A stretch of DNA of 64,000 nucleotides from Vermamoeba vermiformis (lineage: Eukaryota; Tubulinea; Echinamoebida): contig JBEWZL010000216.1 in the NCBI GenBank assembly GCA_045837725.1, positions 124,001 through 188,000 on the forward strand. Reading direction: 5' to 3'. The position numbers and the translations under genes were made by a program. A model generated the notes under the pieces. It saw only the letters and a list, made by a program, of their open reading frames with translations, was not told where the DNA came from and did no database searches. Below are positions 11,166 through 23,250 of this stretch, in pieces (position 1 is the first letter of the stretch; each line of letters begins with the position of its first letter).

Positions 11166-13572
11166 ATGACGGACGTACAACTTGATAAAGAGGCGATTGG
11201 TTCGTCAGCCTCCTCGCATATGGAGAACACGGATCATGTCGATCTTGAGCCCGTGGATCTGTTCGAGAGCGAGAGCAGGACCGAGAAAATTGTTAGAAAT
11301 ATTAAAGCCGCATGGGCGAGAAGGAAAAATGATATATTTGAATTAAAGCAATTAGCTAGGTAACAGGGTAATTGCAAAACAAATCCGGATTAACTGGTGG
11401 TTTTGTGGTGCAAGGTATTTTTTCGTACCAATATCTTCAATTAATGTGGTCATATTAATCCAGGATTGCTTTGCCATTATCGGTGACATATATTGCCCAA
11501 TTTTTGATTACGACAACAAATCTGTTTTTTGTTGGTAAACAAGGAACCAAAGAAGAATTAGCCGGTGCAGCTTTTGGATAGTACGTAAATATATATTTAA
11601 CTAAATTATTTGTATTGATTTGCGTGATTATGCGGATGATTTTCCGATCTGAATCCTCGATCACAAACTGATTTTCTGTTTCAGTACGTACTGTAATGTA
11701 TTCGGATTTGCCTTGGGCATTGGTATGATGTCAGCGCAAGATACATTATGTTCGCAGGCTTTTGGTGCAGGTAACAGTGTACAAAAATGAGTTTACGATC
11801 GGATCTGATCTTTACAATTTTAGGCAATTTCAAACGAGTCGGAGTGATCTTGCAACGAACAATTATTATAGTCATGCTTATGTGTATACCATTATCATTC
11901 ATTTGGGGCTTTTCTGAGCAAATTTTAATTGCGTTGCACCAAGATCCGATCGTGTCTGCTAAAGCCGGTGAATTCATTAGGTATTTCATTATGATCCTTA
12001 CATTAGAAAGTTACTTATTCGTAATCTATAGGGCAATGATTCCCTCTCTACCAGCATACATGTTTTTTGAAGCCGTAAAGCGATGGTTACAGATGCAATC
12101 CGTTGTCATGCCTCTTTTGTACATAGTTCTTATTGTGGCCGCTGCAAATGTATTCATTACGTGGTTATTCGTCGATGGATTCGCTCTAGGCTACATTGTA
12201 TGTCTTACTTCAATCATTTTTTATATAATTTGCTAACGGGATGTGACCTAAATCCAGGGAGCACCAATTGCTGTCGTAGTTACATATTACTTAGCTGTAG
12301 CTGTTCAATTAGGATACGTCTTTTGGAAGAAATTGCACGTACAGGTACGTCCTAGAGCCTTCAAACAAAGCAACATCGTATTTACATGACATGATTTGTA
12401 GACTTGGCCTGGCTTTAGCAAAGAGGCGTGGAAAGAATGGTCGACATATTTGTACTACGGATCATATGGCATGGTGATGATTTGTGCTGAATGGTACGTA
12501 ATAACACTGCATCCGTTACACCGGTTTCACGTGACTAATAAATTTTTTACCCGTACAGGTGGGGCTTTGAAATCCATACTCTGTTAGCAGGTTTAATGGG
12601 CACTGTTCCTGTAGCATCGCAAACAGTACGTAAAATATGTTCGTGTAGTCTACGGATCCAGATCTAAGCGGGATGTTTCTGCAGGTGATTCTGAATACTA
12701 TGCAATTGATCTTTATGATCCCACTTGGTGTTCAAATTGGTGTGACTACGCGTGTCGGAAACAGCCTTGGTGCAGGTGACGCACAAGGAGCAAAAACCTC
12801 GGCAAAAGTCGCGACAATCTCGATCATTATCTCGCAGTCTATCATCGCCCTTGGATTTTTCATTGCTAGGTACGATTATTTTTTATTAAGACTGACGGCC
12901 CTAACGTGTTTATATAGAAATTCATGGGGTTGGGTCTTTACTAATGAAGAAGAGGTCGTTCAAACTGTAGCTGCGACATTGCCCATCGCGTGTTGCTTCA
13001 TGGTACGAACAATTTAACCAAGTCCTAAAGCGTAATACGAACTCATCTCCTTTTGTTGTAGTTTGCAGACGGCGGCCAGGGTGTCATGAGCGGAGCTCTG
13101 CGTGGTATTGGCAAACAGAAGATTGGTGGCATTACCAATTTGATCGGGTATTACGTGCTCGGAATTCCACTTGCTTATCTCTTTGGCTTCCATCTTGAAG
13201 TACGTTCACTCATTAATACCGTTAATAATTCATAGCAATATGGTTCTAACATCTTATTACTAGCTTGGCATTCGTGGCTTATGGCTCGGTTTGTTGGCTA
13301 GTTCATTGACTTGTTTCGTAGTTTTTGTAATTGTGCTCGTACGAGCTGATTGGGAACACGTAAGTATTAATATAAACTTAACTAATCTTACGTATATTAA
13401 TAATCAATTATAGGAAGCTATGTTGGCTCAAAAGAGAAGTAAGCTCGAGGATGCAGGGTTGCACGTGCCAGTCACAACAGATCCGTCGCTGATGAGCGTT
13501 GAAGAAGGAAAAGCATCGCCTCCTTCATCACCACCAAGCGAACATGGTCAAAGCAACGGAACCAGATTGTAA
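11166..13572 (+). CDS. MATE-family multidrug/toxin extrusion transporter
   Basis: About eleven exons code for roughly 530 residues. After a hydrophilic N-terminus the protein has the MATE pattern of about 12 membrane helices in two homologous halves: helix 1-2 with IALPLSVTYIAQF and NLFFVGKQGTKEELAGAAFG, the half-signature GIGMMSAQDTLCSQAFGAGN, and the second-half equivalent GVQIGVTTRVGNSLGAGDAQGAK. The second half continues with FADGGQGVMSGALRGIGKQKIGG. These blocks are diagnostic of eukaryotic MATE (SLC47-like) cation/proton antiporters. The C-terminus is a soluble Ser/Pro-rich tail. I chose the ATG at 11166 (MTDVQLDKE); an in-frame ATG at 11148 is equally possible. Confidence 0.92.
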
Positions 13573-13763
13573 TTAGCTGCGAATTACTGTAATAAATAAC
13601 GTTATTTTTCATCATAACTAACTGGTCGAAATTGTAACGTTGAATACGCATATTCTAAAGAATTTAAAAGCGATGATTCTCATTTACTAGAACTAAATTA
13701 GTTTTCCGTGTACGACGCCAAAAAATGCGAAAAGTTGGCAATTTGATTAATTTTTTTTACGTA

Positions 13764-15187
13764 ATGACAGCAGTACCTCACACAACCTTCGATGTATCAA
13801 AAGATGATAGAGGATTTATATATTTTCCTAAAATAACGGAGTAAGTGTTGGCATAGCTACGAATTTATTAGAAAGACGAGAAAAAAATTGTTAAATAATT
13901 TTCAAAAATAATAGGGACAATAAAATAATTCAAAATGGCGCTCCTCGATCATCTCCAGCAACGGTTAGACGAAACAGATTTTTTGAATACGCAAAGGAAA
14001 ATAGACGAGTTGGAATAGGCCTTGGAATTCATTTACTGATTCTCTTACCCGTCGTTTACCTCGTGTATTATATTCCCTCAACACCATTAGACGAAAATGG
14101 ATGGCTTGCAAAATATTTACAAAATAAGTAAGCCTAAATCTGCTTGACGTTCTGAACTAAAACCTTTTTCAGCTATTTCTCGTGGTCCAATTTAGTCCTA
14201 TGGATGATGTTATTAGCTTCGGGATTTTCTTTCGTCGCAAGTACGTATCACTAAACGTAAAGACACCTTATTAACTAATCTTCAGAGATCACCGAACAAA
14301 GATCCAACATGTTCATATCGCGACAGAATAATTATCACGTAAGAATATACACGTGTTTAAATACTGTTATTAATCATAATCAATCAGGAAATTGCAAAGT
14401 TAATGCTAGCTGGACCGATAATTTTTTTGTTTGGACCCGTGTTCACTCTCGCAGGTCCAACACCAACTCATGGATTCACTGCGACTTGGACGAGGCACGA
14501 AATGTTCGGAGCCGTCCATGATGACTCATTGTTTTCATTTTTGTACAATTACTTCATTTACACTGTGATGTACTACATCGGTTTGCAGTGGACTCACTTC
14601 GACAATCACGACTTTTTGCGTGATATGGGCGACAAGGTATGCAATATGAATTGACTATAGACGATGCCTATAGTATAGTATACATGTTGATACTAATGAG
14701 GAATGTTTAGTTAAGCGTGCCTAGCCGTTGGAAAACGTACAAGAAAGCGGAGTTAATTGGCATATCAATGGTTATCTGCTGCATCGCCTTGCCGTTAGTA
14801 ACATTTAATATAGCAGTATTGGTACGTAATCATCGTATTATAGTAATAATGCCAGGTCTAATTTGCTTCGGATCAGATCATGTCTTCTGAATGGTTGGCG
14901 GTGCTATTAACTTACGCTATTCCGTTTTCTATTATTGCCATCATCACTCTTATTCACAGGAATGATTGGGAGATTCATATGCACCATTGGTTCTGGTCTA
15001 TGTGGCTCATTCCAATTACTCGATTTATGAATCCGCTATCTGCCGCATGTCAGGCCTACGTAACCGGAATTTTCGTTGAAGGTAGTTATAATCGATAAGA
15101 GTGGTCTTAGTACAGTAATTTTTAATGAATTGTTTCGCAGGTGTTTCGAGATGGAGCATGGGCGGCATTTGGGATCGAAAGCAGTAG
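13764..15187 (+). CDS. Multipass membrane protein, unknown family
   Basis: Eight exons give about 375 residues. After a short cytosolic N-terminus there are seven to eight hydrophobic helices, for example GIGLGIHLLILLPVVYLVYYI, LVLWMMLLASGFSFV and LLTYAIPFSIIAIITLI. A conserved-looking His/Trp block, DWEIHMHHWFWSMWLIPITRF, precedes the last helix, and the end reads GIFVEGVSRWSMGGIWDRKQ. The arrangement recalls the membrane regions of some fungal LCCL-domain proteins, but I cannot name the family with confidence. His-rich motifs beside helices can bind metal; that is only a suggestion. The last exon starts at 15141 in the phase that stops at 15185-15187. An alternative start at 13724 is in frame. 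Confidence 0.65.
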
Positions 15188-15528
15188 GATAAACATTAAA
15201 ATTATGAACTTGTATCAACAATACAAGGCTGTTGTAAATAATTATATAAATCTTTCGACTCAAGTTGAGAAATGAGGTTGCTTGAGTTGACTTTCTGACC
15301 GGATTTGGAAATTTCGAAGACACGTCTGTTTTTGGACCGGTCCTGAGGCAAAAAAATTGTGCCCGACCACTTTGTCAATACATATTGTATGTAAACACAA
15401 AGCGGGTGTATCAATAGCCCGCCTATTTATTGAATTATTCTGATCGCGCGAGAAAAAAGCTCGAAATAGAAGGATGCTCGGCAAAAATACACTGCACTAT
15501 CCCTATTAATAATTTACATTTATTTACA

Positions 15529-17505
15529 ATGCTTTTTGGAAGTAAGAATTAAGCAGGACTTCAAAAATTTATGCAATAATTAATTTAGTTTTATATTTGT
15601 TCAGATCTTACCGTTACAAAGATATTTTTCGCGCTATTCCTTGCGACACAATATTATGCATTGGCAAATATCGAGGTTTCAATTAATGGGACACTGGTGA
15701 AAACGATCGAATCTGCTGCTTTGGTGTATGGTAAGCTTTTAATACAATACCACAATAATATATAATTTAAGCAAAATTATTCATAATAAAAATGCCGAAT
15801 ATCTCATAATATTCTCGTTAAGCTAGTAAATTCGATATTTGTATTGATGATTTAAGTAGCCGTTTGTCCTTTGCCAACGAGCTAGTTCATAATTAAATAC
15901 CCTAATATTGCATAAATATAAATTAACGCTATTCTTAATGTCAAACGCCTTCACTAACTCAGGGTATTTTTAGGACCGGATCTGAATAACGTTACAGCAG
16001 AAGGCTTTTTGACTCAATTTAACAACGAAACAATATGCGCAAATAGTATAGTACTATTACCCTATAAAATACCATTGGAAGGCAAGATCCTCACCTTACA
16101 AGATTGTGGCAGTCACGGCATCATCGTTTCTAGTCTTGGAGGTAATAGCGAATGTTTCGTAATATAATTTCAATATTATAACACTTGCATATAGTGCCAG
16201 GTCGAGCCATGTATCTGTTAGACGGAACAGATGTGAGGTACGAATTTCAAAGTCTTATCCAAATTTAGAATCAGCATTAAATATAAATTTGATGATTTGC
16301 AGCGGCGTTCGAATACCTTGTCATCAAGTCGAAGAGGAAGATTATAACTATTTAACGGATCTGGCTGCATCCGGAGAAATAGCTAGAATAACCATAATTC
16401 CAAGTACGTCGTATAATTTATTTTTGAATCGTTATATTAATGAGCTTAGGTCCTAACGTATGGCATGACGTATATCAATCAGACGGCCTACTAGCAGCTC
16501 GAATAATTTTCCTGATCTTGATCGGCGCCGCTATTTTACTGTGCATTTATCGTGTCGTAATGTTAATAGTGCGAACTGAATTGGATGAGGATGTGTTGGC
16601 TAAAGTCACTCTATTCTTTATTATTGCTGACTTTTTGGGTACGTTACAACGGACTTAAAATGACACGTGTCACAACTTTCGCTTATTCGCCTGCTCTTAT
16701 TGATTAATTTCCTTTTTAGGCAAGTTATTGTACTTAGTACTGGACCCGTTTGGGGCCAATAGAATATTGACGTACAGCGGGGAAAGAATTTTGGCCAGTC
16801 TTTCATTTCCGTTTTCGTTAACGTCAAACTTTTTGCTTATTTTTTACTGGTAAGAAAATCGATAATTTATTTACAAGAAATAATTACTCTAATTATTTTT
16901 TCAGGACTGTAATGTTGCAAAGAAGATTGGATATTAATACTGGCATGTATTATATGAAAGCACCAGCAGCGTTCGTCGTAGTCACGTGCTTCGCTTTGAT
17001 AGTGGTATTAGTTAGTCTACCAGTTGGTACGTTAATTTTACTTTTAAACTTGGATCTAGCGCTAATTTTTAATATAGAAAATGATTTTGCGTTTGCGGTG
17101 GAATCAGGCATTTACTTTTTTGCCCAATTGCCGGTGGCTATTTTTGCTATAGTAACGTATATAAGACTGGAGATGAAGATGAAAAAATTGCCGAGATTAC
17201 GAGCGAGATTTTCGGCGAGCGATTTTTTGGTACGTAGATCCGACAATTAAGTTTGAAATAATAACACAGATATCGCTATAATATTCACATATATGTATAT
17301 ATAGACGGCGAAGATGATACTTGCAAGTTTCTGCGTCAATTTTTTGATGGTGATCCCGTTGGGTTTGTCAATTAATCCGGAGTACTTGTCTCCAACGCGG
17401 TATTTAACGGCTCTATTTGTAAGTTATGGAGTATTAGTTGCCGTTGATATATTGCAAGTATTTGCTATTCAAATACCGCCAAAATTGCCAACTCGTCCAA
17501 AATAA
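15529..17505 (+). CDS. 7TM receptor-like protein with a large ectodomain
   Basis: About nine exons, roughly 490 residues. The ATG at 15529 begins a signal-peptide exon (MLFGN, then LTVTKIFFALFLATQYYALA). The ectodomain (about residues 25-190) has N-glycosylation sites (NGT, NVT, NET) and a PA-like block: CGSHGIIVSSLGG, PGRAMYLLDG and GVRIPCHQV resemble the protease-associated fold that carries the Gly-X-Y-X-loop in vacuolar receptors. Seven hydrophobic helices follow, starting ARIIFLILIGAAILLCIYRV, with short loops and a short Pro/Lys C-tail. A 7TM surface receptor is the best reading; ligand and coupling are unknown. It sits directly before the receptor kinase array on the same strand, and the intron at about 16637 holds the first TGACACGTGTCA palindrome. 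Confidence 0.7.
16661..16672. promoter_or_regulatory. TGACACGTGTCA palindrome, intron of the 7TM gene
   Basis: An exact 12-bp palindrome with a CACGTG (G-box/E-box) core, inside an intron. It is the first of ten exact copies in the receptor island. Binding by a bHLH or bZIP factor is inference. Confidence 0.5.
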
Positions 17506-17726
17506 CCAGATGTACATAAACCGTTAAATTTAAATTTATTGCCTCTTTGAAATTTGCGAGTTTTTGCAACTATATATTACTATAATATAAACTAATACAA
17601 CGATATGTCATAATTTGAAAATAACCGTTAAATAATTTTCGGAACAATAATTATCCTCCGGAATGATCGTAAGAACGACGAACAATTTTGAAATATTGGC
17701 AGTATTTTATTATTTCATAACAAGTC

Positions 17727-20233
17727 ATGGCATCGACAGCATTGAAGTGCGTATTATTGGCATTTTTCTTACCACAGGTACGATACGGATCCAAATTCTG
17801 AACTTCCGCATAACAAGTCGATCAACTACTACTAGTAGATCGAATGAATATCAGGATAAATTGCTTCAAATTTAGCCTAAAAACCATCTAATAATTATTC
17901 AAATCTTTATTTTAGGTTTTTGGACTCTACTCCGTTGAGATCCAGCTGTTGATGTCGCAAGGCATCGAATGTACGGCTTGTACATCTGACTCAACAGGCA
18001 CGCAGGTATTAATATACATATATAATATCCATTGCTTATTTTCTTAGCCTATTGAAAATTCATTTTTGACGCACTTTAACTAGTGGAATGTAAATCCAGG
18101 CGGCACTGGCGATTTAATCGCTAATATCACTATGCCCGAGAACAACAATAGTACATCCTATTCCGAGGCTCTTTGTTGCAAATATCTATTTTCTCAAGAC
18201 GAATTAACGATCTTGCAAAACAACACGGATGTGCTTACTCAGATCAACCTGTCATTTTACCGATGGGCCCAATATGGTACGTTAATCCTATATAACATCG
18301 ATTTTATACTTCCGGATTTATCTAATTGTTCATAATTAGATTTAAATGACGGATCTGCATCGGCATTCGATTATGCGTACAATGTAGCGCTCTTCAACAA
18401 TACTAACGGCCAAATATTGTACTCATCTTGGCAAGCTAGTGATATCAATAGCACTCCTATTGGTCAGGATACAACTAGCGTATTGTAAGAACAAATTTTT
18501 TGCTTTTTTTTTTGCCCAACCGAAAAAATTAATCTTCTTTCCTTATTAGTACAAGTTCCGTGGATAATCCTGAATATACAAATAAGGTCAAATCGGTCTA
18601 TATTGTCGTCGGATATCAAATTGCAAGCAACACCAACGCTACTGTCAACTTCGCAAATATTACTGTCAGTTTGGTATTCGATGATACAGGTACGATCATA
18701 AAATTTCTATATTTGGCAGTATCACTTAAAATATTATTCGTTTTAACGAAATTTCAGAACGATTGCAAGCACGAGCGATAAGTTACGGAGTTGGCCTTGG
18801 CGTTGGTCTGCCAATCGTTTTTCTTGCAATTTTCTTGCCAGTTTATTTCAAGAAGATTAAGCCACGTCAATTAAATAAGAAGAATAAGGACAATTTAAAA
18901 GATATGGAAGCTGCGCAAAAGAATGAAGGCACATCCACGGATCCAAAGTACGGCTCAATTTCTGCCACGCCACGAGCCAATTCTTCGAAAAGCACTGCGG
19001 AGCTTCTTGCTACAGGAAATTACAGTCCGTTAGGACCAGTTGACAACGGTAAATAGAATTTTTTTTGCGTTACCTAACGTGGTTTTTTTTTTTTCAGTTT
19101 CAGCACCAGGAAGCAAGTCAAAAAGTGGCGAAAGTAAACATATGCAAGACCGATTCAATATCCCGTACAAAGAGATTTCGTTCAAGCGCGAGATTGGTGC
19201 AGGAGGATTCGGCAAAGTGTTCATGGGTGAATGGCAAAGCACTGAAGTTGCCATCAAGGTCAGCAACAATATCTCGTCGTACCAAGAGTTTCGCAAAGAA
19301 GCTGAACTCATGGTGTAAGTACAGACGGGTTCGGAAGTCATCCCGATGACACGTGTCAAAAGTGTCATTACTTTTACGGTACGAATCTTAACGACTAATC
19401 AAATTCAACTAACGTTGCTTTTAGGAATATTCGACCTCATCCTAATGTGCTGCAAGTGCTTGGTGTCTGCACTGACGGCGTGTCACCAGCGATCATCATG
19501 GAGTACTGTCCCGGCGGCAGTTTGGATCTGCTTTTATTCGACAAATCAAAGCCAGTGACAGCAGAGTACCAGTTCAGATTGATTCTTGGCATTGCACGAG
19601 GAATGCTTCATTTGCACAAAAACAACATTGTTCATCGTGATCTTGCTGCCAGAAACATCTTGGTACGTTAAATACTTAGACAATGTTCGTGAACTGACCA
19701 ATCAAATAACAGCTGTCACGTGATGGCGAACCAAAGATTTCAGACTTTGGCATGTCTCGTATTATCGAGTCATCGATCAAAGAAGGTACTACCAGAACGA
19801 ATATAGGACCTATTCGATGGATGGTAAGTCTTGTTATGAATGTTGAGCGAGGCGGTCACGGATCTAACGAAATTTCAAGGCACCAGAATCGATCAAGAGC
19901 AAAAAGTATAGCACAAAGTCAGACGTATGGAGCTTTGGCATCGTTATCAGTGAAATATTGAACAGAGAAGAGCCACATTCGGAGATTGAAGACGTGCTCG
20001 AGATAGCAATGGCCATAAGAAACGAGAATAGGACGCCAAAAGTGCCAGAAGACGTGCCTGATTTCATCAAAGATATTATGAAACAATGTTGGGCTGCAAA
20101 TCCTGATGAACGACCGGTAAGATTCGGATCCTGAAAATTTAGGAGTGTAACAATCACGTGCTAACTTCCTTTTTAGGAAATGGATGCGATTTGTGACAAA
20201 TTGATCAAATACAAAGATCAAAACAGCTTGTAA
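17727..20233 (+). CDS. Receptor tyrosine kinase paralogue 1
   Basis: Eleven exons, about 590 residues. Exon 1 is a signal peptide from the ATG at 17727 (MASTALKCVLLAFFLPQ). The ectodomain (exons 2-5) has CTAC and CCKY cysteine motifs and many N-glycosylation sites. Exon 6 holds one membrane helix (VGLGVGLPIVFLAIFLPVYF), a KKIK stop-transfer and a Ser/Thr-rich juxtamembrane region with KYGSIS and NYSPLGP. The kinase has the glycine loop GAGGFGKV, VAIK lysine, MEYC hinge, HRDLAARN catalytic loop, DFGMSR and RWMAPES; HRDLAARN is the tyrosine-kinase form. All catalytic residues are present, but no Tyr lies between DFG and APE. First of a direct tandem: the next gene starts 172 bp after this stop. 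An earlier in-frame ATG lies near 17663, but the signal peptide and paralogues favour 17727. Confidence 0.88.
19347..19358. promoter_or_regulatory. TGACACGTGTCA palindrome, kinase 1 intron
   Basis: An exact copy about 30 nt into the intron after the AELMV exon, followed by a further AAAGTGTCA half site. Copies lie at the matching intron of the other three kinases. Confidence 0.55.
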
Positions 20234-20405
20234 ATATGGACGGTAAAATAGCATTATCTACGATGCTTAGAGAGGCGGCGAATTGAAGTCCTTTTGGCGA
20301 AAATTTGTATCTCGTTGGCATTTTGATCCCTTTTTCGGATTTTCGTGCTGTAACAAATCAAAATTCCATTTTTACAATCATTTACATCAAAAGAGCACAA
20401 GGAAA

Positions 20406-23059
20406 ATGAGTGCAGGATTGATCGCATTACTTGTGCTGGGCTCTGTCTCGCTGGTAAGATCAGATCGGATGTGACACTCGATTATTGAAATTAAAGTAGA
20501 TTCCTTCCATTAGTATAATAAATTTATTTTTGCTAATAATATTGATTTTTAGGCGCTTGGCTCGCGACAGCAAATGTATGTCGATTTGACACCATCCGAA
20601 GTTGAGAGCTGCTACGCGTGCGCATATGGAGATTTAGTTACTAAAAATACGACTTCGGTAATTATAATATTGAATTTAGCGAGCGTTCAGATTTTTCTTT
20701 TTTTATTTATTTATTCGATCCGATCGCCTTGCGAATTAGTTAAATCGGAATTAATTCATTAAATCTATCATTGATAAATTATGAATATTTAAGTAGTATT
20801 AATTAGTGCCTTGACAGTGGACCGTTCAGCCGAGGGCCGCAAATGGCACTGAATTATTCCTCGGGCAGATCTACATGACTGCAAGCAGCAACGATAGTTT
20901 TAGCTTTTCAGAGCCTATTTGTTGCAGATACGCCTTCACTAAAAGCGAATTGGCTATCATTCAACAGGGCAGAATTTTAACGGCGAATTTGACTTTTCAT
21001 CGTTGGGCTGTTTATAGTAAGGACTATTAAAAGGCTCAGGTTTTACTCATTTAATTAATTAAATTCTTTTTTTGCATAGATAATGACGGAAAACCTTATG
21101 GAGTTGTAGATTACGCCTATGGATTTAAAATTGACGACGGCACTGGCGGTGAATTGATCCACGAATTGTGGACTTTGCAGGACATGCCAAAAGCCCCCAG
21201 ATTAGGCACTGATGCATCGGATTATTTGTACGTATAGGACAGACACCCAAATTTAATTTAAACTTTCAGACTCAATTTTTATTTTGTTTTCTCAGCGAGG
21301 GTTCTTTTGACACATCCAGCGACTCGGGGTATCTTAGCACTACTGTCTACTTAATCATCGCATATCAAATTATTAATACTGCACAAGACGCTGACGTGGC
21401 CTATTCAAGTGTATCTGTTGTCCTTCTGATTGAGGACGGTAAGTACCAGATCCATTCGTCACCGTCTCAACATGTTACGCGATCATTATTAATATATATT
21501 ATATAGCTGATGTTGTTGGCATTGGCTTTGGGGTTGGTTTCGGAGTTGGTGTTCCTATCGTCTTTTTGGCCTTTTTCTTGCCGGTCTATTTCTGTGTTAT
21601 TAAGCCAAAGAGGCAAAAGAAGATCGAGGCCAAGGCCATAGAAATGGTCAATAACTCTAAGCACAATAGTACTAATACCAAGTACGGTGCGATCTCGGGA
21701 ACCATCTCCACGACAACAACTGGATCCGATGGTCTTTTGGGTGGAAATTACAGCCCTCTCGGTCCTACCACACGTAAGTGTATGACCCAGTTCATATATT
21801 GTTTTCATTAACTTGGCAAGTACTCTGATGTCTAAGTACTAATTTCCTTGTTTGGCAAAGTTGACGTGACATCGAGTGCGGTGAAACCACCAACCAAAGG
21901 CGATATGAACGAACGATTCAATATCCCCTACAGAGAGATCACATTCAAGCGCGAGATTGGCGCAGGAGGATTCGGCAAAGTGTTCATGGGTGAATGGCAA
22001 AGCACTGAAGTTGCCATCAAAGTCAGCAACAACGCGACTTCAAACGATGAGTTTCGCAAAGAAGCTGAGCTCATGGTGTAAGTAGTGCATTCCGATTCAC
22101 GAACGATGACACGTGTCAAAAGATACTGCACTACTATTTAATGTTAACTACCCTAATTTACGACCGTGTCATTTTTTTCGCGTGTCAAACTTAATTTAGT
22201 GCTGTGATCACTAAATGTTTTCATATATTTCAGCAATGTTCGACCTCATCCTAATGTGCTTCAAGTTCTCGGAGTTAGCACTGACGGAATAGCTCCAGCG
22301 ATCATCATGGAGTACTGTCCTGGCGGTAGTTTGGATCTGCTTTTATTTGACAAATCAAAGCCGGTCACGGAAGAGTACCAGTTCAGATTGATTCTTGGCA
22401 TTGCACGAGGAATGCTTCACTTGCATAAGAACAACATTGTTCATCGTGATCTTGCCGCTAGAAACATCTTGGTATGAATTGAAATCTCCTCAATATCTAC
22501 GGAACTAACACCGATGACAGCTGTCACGTGACGGTGAACCAAAGATCTCAGACTTTGGCATGTCTCGTATTATCGAGTCATCGATCAAAGAAGGCACCAC
22601 GAGAACGAATGTGGGTCCAATTCGATGGATGGTGCGTTAAAAATGTTTTGGCGATATCTTTGCAAAAATTCTTCGCACCGGTTATTTACGTTGATTGTTT
22701 TATTAGGCCCCAGAATCGATCAAGAGTAAAAAGTATAGCACGAAATCAGACATATGGAGCTTTGGTGTTGTTATCAGTGAAATATTGAACAGAGAAGAGC
22801 CGCACAAAGAGATCGAAGATGTGATTGAAGTCGCGATTGCCATTCGAAATGAGTTGAAAACACCGAAGATCAATCCTGACGCACCTGAACTGCTCAAAGA
22901 GATCATGCAACAATGTTGGGTTATTATTCCTGATGAAAGACCCGTAAGTGCATCTTACATCATGAAATCGTTCTGTTACCGGTAACTTACTTTCCAGTTT
23001 AGGAAATGGACGTGATTTGTGACAAACTGATCAAATACAAAGATCAAAACAACCTGTAA
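20406..23059 (+). CDS. Receptor tyrosine kinase paralogue 2
   Basis: Same eleven-exon plan as its neighbours. Exon 1 from the ATG at 20406 is a signal peptide (MSAGLIALLVLGSVSL). The ectodomain has CYACAYGD, a Trp-Thr-Val start to exon 3, and CCRYAF; it is clearly related to paralogue 3 (shared DS.SFSEPICC pattern) and more distantly to 1 and 4. The membrane helix is Gly/Val-rich (GVGFGVGVPIVFLAFFLPVYF). The juxtamembrane region has KYGAIS and NYSPLGP. The kinase domain is almost the same as in paralogues 1 and 3, with GAGGFGKV, VAIK, HRDLAARN, DFGMSR and RWMAPES, and ends EMDVICDKLIKYKDQNNL. One oddity is WVIIPDERP where the others have W.xNPDERP. The activation segment has Ser/Thr but no Tyr. 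Confidence 0.88.
22107..22118. promoter_or_regulatory. TGACACGTGTCA palindrome, kinase 2 intron
   Basis: An exact copy, about 30 nt after the donor of the intron behind the AELMV exon. The context CGATGACACGTGTCAAAAGA is shared with kinases 3 and 4, while the rest of the intron differs. Confidence 0.55.
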
Positions 23060-23250
23060 ATTATAGCGTTAGGTTTGTAAATATACCAAGCTTCAAAATC
23101 TAGATATTATTATCCGTAATTCGTTCCAAGAAGATTTTTTGTCTGTTGGCATTTTTGATCCTTTTCCGTTTTTCGGTTCTGTAAGGATTCAAAATTTCAA
23201 AGTTTTACCAATCTTTTACAAATTGATAACAACAGCACAAGAAAGAAGCC